DNA from: Heterohyrax brucei
Lineage: Eukaryota; Chordata; Mammalia; Hyracoidea; Procaviidae
DNA length: 64,000 nucleotides
Assembly (NCBI GenBank): GCA_028571685.1
Contig: CM053143.1
Coordinates: 7,555,501-7,619,500 of the forward strand
Direction of reading: 5' to 3'
Each line of letters opens with the position of its first letter. Within the stretch, counting starts at the first letter, position 1. Made by a program: the position numbers and the translations under genes. Below are positions 58,357 to 64,000 of this stretch, in pieces. Under the pieces are notes generated by a model. The model worked only from the letters and a program-made list of their open reading frames with translations, was not told where the DNA came from and ran no database searches.

Positions 58357-61300
58357 CATTTTTTTTTTATTGTGACTGAGTGAAAATGTACATTCCCGTA
58401 TAAATTTACCTGCCCACCTACATGCAGCTTCCACCACTCTCCCTTCCCGGTGACAGCACATTGTTCCTCTCTGCTCCGTATATATTTCATCCTCCCAACA
58501 GTCTTCTTTCCCCTCCTCTCTACCCACTCTTCTTCCTCCAGCCAGAGGTCAGCAGGATGATATGCTATAGATGCATAGAACCATAAAGTGCACCCAATAT
58601 ATGGTCACTGGATAGCCAAGTCAGAGGTCAGCAAGATGATATCCTGTAGATGTATAGAACCATAAAGTGCTTCCAATATATGGTCACTCTGCATCGCCAA
58701 GTCCAATCCATTTGTGTCCAAAGAGTGGACCTTCATTATGATTTATGGGCAAGGGCAGCATCAGGGCCAGGGCCCATACTCCCAGGGGAGCCCTGAAACT
58801 GCTGGACCATCAGTTGTGGTCTTTTAGTGGCGATCTCAGGGTGCACCCCTTTTTATTATTGTGTTGCCAGTGAGATTCAACTTAGTGAGCTCCATCGTGG
58901 CTATCACTGGTGATGGCCAGGCAACATCCAGTTCTTCCGGTCCCAGGTGTATGTAGGAACCCACTCATGTGGGTCTCTCTATCTTCTGGGTTGTCTTTAC
59001 CCCATGTCATTTTCGTCCTTGGTGAGCATCCATTCCTGCTGAGTAGGGACCATTTGCTGTGCCCTTGGATGGCTGCTTGGCCACTTTTAAGATCCCAGAC
59101 GCCACTCAGCAATGTGGGGTGCAGAGAGCCCTCTTAGCAAAATGCTAATTGTGCCAGTTGGCCTTGATTTCGCCTAGGAGCATGGTCCCCTGCCCCCTGT
59201 CCAGCTACTCTGTCCTTACAATAATTGGGTTAAGGTGAAAGGAGTGCTCAAGTTACATTGAAGTCCACTTAATATTGTTCTTGTTTCTAATGTGTGCCAT
59301 CACTGACTTCACCCAATCAAATTTCTACCAACTATCTAATCGGAACCCTCCCCACTTCACCCTCCCCACTTCCCCTCCCTTGCAGCTGTCAAAGAGTCTT
59401 TTTTTCTATACATAAGTCTGTTTTTGAGATCTTATCATGGGGTCTCATACAATATTTGTCCTTTTGTCACAGACTACTTTCACTCAACATAATGTCTGCC
59501 AGTGAAACCAGGTTATGAGATGTTTCCTGGTATCATCATTGTTCTTTATCATTCCGTTGTGCTCCATTGAGTATATATACCATAGTTTACCTATCCATTC
59601 CTCTGTTGTTGGGCATCTAGATTGATTTCATCTTTTTGCCGTCGTGGACTGTGCTTCAATAAACATTCTTGTGCATGTGTCTGTTGGTGTCAATGGCCTT
59701 GATACTCTGTAGGATATATTCCAAGTAGTGGAACTACTGGGTCAAATGGTATATCTGTATCCATTTTTTAAAGGAAGCACCAGATTGCTTTCCAAAGAGG
59801 CTGGACCATTTGCAACTCCACCAACAGTGTAGGAGAGTTCTACTTTCTCCACAGGCTCTCCAGCGTTTGTTGTTTTGTGTTTTTTGGATCATAGCCAATC
59901 TTGTTGGGGTGAGATGGTATCTTATTGTCGTTTTGATTTGAATTTCTTTAATTACTAAAGATTGTAAACATGTTCGCATGTGTTTTTTGGCTGCCTGGAT
60001 CTCCTCTTTAGTGAAATGTCTGTCCATCTCCTTTGTCCATTGCTTAATTGGATGATTTATCTTCTTCTTATTGATATTTTGTAGTACCTTATAGATTATG
60101 GAGATCAGGTGTCGGTCTGACATAGAGTTGCCAAATGTTTTTTCCCGTTCTGTGGGTGGCCCTTTAATTCTATTAATAAAGTCTTTGGATGAGCAAAAGT
60201 GTTTGATTCTTAATAGTTCCCATTTATCTATTTTCTGTTGATTGCAGTTTGACAGATTTTGAAGTCTGCCTATGTTGTGTATTAAAACTTCCATTTTTGC
60301 TCCTATCTTTTCTTGGATGAACTTTATCGTTAGGTTTGATATTTAGGTCTTTTATCCAATTTGAGTTGGCTTTTGTATGAAGTGTAAGATATATATCTTG
60401 TTTCAATTTATTGCAGATCGATATCCAATTTTGCCAGCACCATTTGTTGAAGATACTGTTTTTACCCCAGTTTAACGTCTTAGGGCCTTTGTTGAATAGC
60501 AACTGTACATGGTCAGATGGTGTCATCTCTTGGGTCTCAAATCTGTTCCTTTGATCAAACTGTCTGTTCTTATACCAGTACCAGGCTGTTTTGACCCCTG
60601 TGGCAGTGTAATAGCTTCTGAAGTCTGGTAATGAGAGGCCTCCCAGTGTGTTCTTCTTCCTTAGTAGTACTTTACTTATCTGGGGCTTCTTCCCTTTCCA
60701 AACAAAAGTGGTGATTTGTTTCTCCATCTCATTAAAAAATGACACTGGAACTTGTGTTGGCATTGTGTTATGTAAGTAGATTTCTTTGGGTAAAATAGAC
60801 ATTTTCACAATGTTAAGTCTTCCTATCCATGAGCAGGGTAAGTTTCTCGATTTATCTAAGTCTCTCTTAGTTTCTTCCAGTAAGGGCTTGTAGTTCTATT
60901 TGTAAAGGTCTGTTATTTCTCTGGTTAGATTAATTCCTAGTACTTTTTCTTCTTAGGACCTGTAGTAAGTGCTATTGATTTGATGATTTCTTCGTTAACA
61001 GTCTCGGTATACAAGAATCCTATTGATTTACTTATGTTTATCTTGTATCCTGAGACTTTGCTAAACTCTTCTATCAGTTTTAGTAGTTTCCTGATGGATT
61101 CTTTTGGATTCTCTGCATATACAATCATATCATCTGCAAATAGGGAGATTTTGACTTCTTCTTTGCCAATGCATATGCCCTTTATTTCTTGGCCTTGTCT
61201 AATTGCTCTGGCTAGAACTTGTAGTACAGTGTTGAATAGGAGAGATGAGAGTGGGCATCCTTGTCTAGTTCCTGTTCTCAATGGAAAGTCTTTCAGTCTC

Positions 61301-64000
61301 TCTCTATTCAGGATGATGTAGACACTTGGCTTTGTATAAATGGCCCATATTGTGTTGAGGAATTTTCCATATGTGTGTATTTTGCTAAGAGTTTTTAGCA
61401 TGAATGAATGTTGGACTTTATCAAAAGGCTTTTCTGCATCAGTGGACAAAATCAGGTGATTCTTGTCTTTTGTCATATTTATCTGTTATTCATATTAATT
61501 GTTTTTCTGATGTTGAACCAACCATGCATCCCTAATATGAATCCCACTTGGTCCTGATGGATTATTTCTTGGATACGTTGTATTCTGTTGGCACGAATTT
61601 TGTTGAAGATTTTTGGGTCTAGATTCCTGAGTGATGTTGGTGTGTAGTTCTCCTTTTTCATTGGAGTTTTCACTGGCTTTGGTATCAGGGCTGTGCTGGC
61701 TTCATAGAGTGAATTTGGGAGTATGCCATCCCTTTCTATGCTGTGAAATAGTCTTAGTAGTATTGGAGATAACTCTTCTCTAAGAGCTTGGTAGAATTCT
61801 GTGGTGAAGCCATCTGGGACCAGGCTTTTTTAGGCTGGTAATTTTTTGATGACCTTTTCGGTCGGTTTATTAAGTTGTTCAGCTTAAGCTTGTAATAGTT
61901 TGGTAGGTGATGTGAATGAAGGAATTTGTCCGTTTCCTCTAGGTTTTCAAATTTGTTCAAGTACAGTCTTTCATAGTATTCTGTTATGGTATTTTTGATT
62001 TTTGTTGGATCTTTTGTGACAACTCCCCTCTCGTTTCTTATTTGGGTTATTTGTTTCCTTTCCTGTTTTTCTTTAATAAGCTTAGCCAGTAGTTTGTCAA
62101 TTTTGTTGATCTTTTCAAAAAACCAGCTTTTGGTCTTTTCGATTTTTTCAGTTGTTCTTCTGTTCTCTAAATCATTGAGTTCTGCTGTAACCTTTCGGAT
62201 CTGTTTTCTTCTGGTTCTGGAGGGGTTCCTCTGCTGCTGTCTCTCTACTTGTTCAAGCTGTAGGGTTAGTTCTTTGGTTTGGTATCTTTCTTCCTTTTAA
62301 ATGTGTGCATTTATGGAGATAAACTGACCTCTGAGCAGTACTTTGTATCCCATCAGTTCTGGTAGGAAGTGTTTTCATTCATAAATTTCTTTATTTCATC
62401 CTTGATTTCTTGTATAACCCACGGATGGCCTTTTGAGCAAGATGTTGTTCAGTTGCCATGACTTCCACTTTCTATCTATGTTTTTTTCTGCTATTGATTT
62501 AGAGTTTTATGGCTTTATGATCTCAGAAGATGTTTTGCATTATTTCAGTGTTATGAATTTTGTTGAGAATTGCTTTATGTTCTAACACATGGACTAATCT
62601 GGAGAATGTTCCACATGCACTGGAGAAGAAGGTGTAGGTGTCTGCTGATGGATACAAAGTTTTGTATATGTCGATGAGGTCTAGTTGGTTAATTGTGCCA
62701 ATAAGGTCTTCTGTGTCTTTATTAAGCTTTTTTCTGGACCCTCTGTCCCATATTGAGAGTGGAGTGTTGAAGTCTCCCGCTATTGTTGTGCCGTGATTGA
62801 TCTCCTTTTTAAGTGTAGTCAGTATTTCTTCAATGTATTTAGGTTCTTTAATATTAGGTGCAGAAATATTTGATATTGTTAAGTACTGCATATGTATTGA
62901 ACCATTCAGCAATAAATAGTGTTCATCCTTGTTCATGATGGTGAATTTTACATTAAAATCTAGTTAATTTGAGATTTGAATTACTATACCTGCTCTTGTT
63001 TGTATATTGTTAGCTTGATACATATTCTTCCATCCTTTAATTTTCAGTTTGTTTATATCTTTAAGTCTAAGGTGAGTTTCTTATAGGCAACATATGGATG
63101 AGTCATGTCTTTTGATCCAAGATATCACTTGCTGTCTCTTTACTGGAGCATTCAATCCATTCAGTTTCAATGTAAATATTAATAGGTATGTGTTCAGTGC
63201 TGTCATTGTGTATTTTTATTTTTGTGTTGATGTTTTCTCTGTTCTTTTTAATCTGTTCTGGGACATGCTTCTTTGTGAGTTGATTTTTGACCTTTTTGAG
63301 GGTTGATTTTTTTTGTTGTTCAGACTGCTGCATTCTGTTTCTTGATTTGATATGTTGCATCTTTATTGTGCTTTATGGCTGTCCTTATAACCCCCTTAAT
63401 AAACTGTGTATAAGCCCAGTTTTAATTGCTACCAGTCTTATTAACTTCCTCTACATTTGGAAGGACTATAACAACTGTAGTACATCCCTGTTTTTAATGT
63501 GATGACATCATAATTTTCATGATATGATCACTGGGTCATTTCTTTCACTGTTACAGCTTTGAGTTTGGAGCCTTCCCTAACTCAGTAGGATTCTGAATGA
63601 TGTGTCCTGTATTTGCTTCTAAAATACAAAGTTAGTGGTTTGTTCTTCTAAGCCAAGAGCTTCTTTCAGTATTTCTTGTAGATTTGGTTTGGTTTTTACA
63701 AAGTCTCTGAATTTCTGTTTATCTGCGAATGTCTTGATTTCATTTTCATATTTGAAAGATTGTTTTTCAGGATATATAATTCTTGGTAGAAAGTTCTCCT
63801 CTTTCAAGGCTTTGAATGTGTCATGCCATTGTCTCTGTGCCAGTATTGTTTCTGCTGAGAAATGCCATGAAAGCCTACAGAGTTTCCTCTCCATGTTAGT
63901 TTAGCCTTGATTCTTGCTGCTTTTAAGAGTTTCTGCTTACATTTCATTTTGTTATGCCTCATTATAGTATGTCTTGGAGTATTTCTTTTGAGATCTGTAT
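58357..64000 (-). mobile_element. L1, antisense, near full length, runs off the window
   Basis: It has a T-run, 3'-UTR (58370-59700), ORF2, the inter-ORF region and the C-terminal end of ORF1 (minus 63619-63894, KALKEENFLPRIIYPEK and FVKTKPNLQEILKEAL). ORF2 remnants on the minus strand: endonuclease 62523-62936 (TTIAGDFNTPLSIWDR), RT 60937-61476 ([32 protein letters not shown], the catalytic FADD box), thumb region 60224-60808, Cys-rich tail in 59734-60294 (LLHCWWSCKW). Stops and frameshifts separate them, so it is not autonomous. The 5' part lies beyond 64000. Confidence 0.92.
58543..58702 (-). repeat. Tandem duplication of about 80 bp in the L1 3'-UTR
   Basis: 58543-58621 and 58622-58702 both begin CAGAGGTCAGCA and end GCCAAGT. 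The copies differ at several sites. The other L1s of the window have one copy. Confidence 0.85.

Noticed and set aside
60937..61476. Reverse-transcriptase frame with a FADD box as a candidate cellular RT gene
   Set aside because: It is the RT domain of an L1 whose 3'-UTR, EN and ORF1 are in place around it, and stops and frameshifts divide the ORF.
44248..64000. Search for the next ARHGAP10 exons (linker and SH3)
   Set aside because: No splice-flanked frame resembling the expected Pro/Ser-rich linker or SH3 was seen; they probably lie beyond the window.

Overview
The window reads as intronic DNA of a placental mammal of the clade Afrotheria, most likely a paenungulate, with elephant favoured. 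The evidence is more than thirty tRNA-derived AfroSINE copies, several BovB-like RTE LINEs that share their 3' tail, and L1 copies of a matching lineage. AfroSINEs are known only from Afrotheria. The species call is inference; no database was searched.

The only gene I can support is on the + strand: five consecutive coding exons (11194-11268, 18779-18866, 30704-30762, 42455-42560, 44088-44247). Together they are 488 nt and encode about 163 residues of a RhoGAP domain. All have AG/GT splice sites and their reading phases join without a break. The peptide matches ARHGAP10 (GRAF2) better than its paralogues ARHGAP26 and ARHGAP42. The arginine finger lies in the first exon, the Lys/Arg-containing LKxYLR stretch across the second and third, and the [10 protein letters not shown] motif in the fifth. 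The N-terminal BAR and PH domains and the C-terminal SH3 domain lie outside the window.

Everything else is intron packed with retrotransposons. 1-1700: an LTR-like block split by a solo MaLR-type LTR. 3815-9585: one near full-length RTE with an inverted 5' half (twin-priming structure), itself hit by an L1, a 41-bp micro-insert, an RTE/SINE chimera and a solo LTR. 22117-25209: a near full-length sense RTE. 26470-29480 and 36070-37095: old L1s. 38104-42290: an antisense RTE with two nested L1s. 46408-47270: five AfroSINEs in a row. 56407-64000: two nested antisense L1s, the second running off the window with ORF2 and the end of ORF1 visible but disrupted. Every L1 with a readable coding or 3'-UTR portion is antisense to the gene.

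I found no new cellular system. The most interesting material is structural: the twin-primed RTE, a chimeric insertion carrying an inverted copy of its own target, tiny 41-bp insertions (one with a 10-bp target-site duplication), a tandem SINE array, and a CpG-dense intronic patch near 51.8-52.3 kb.
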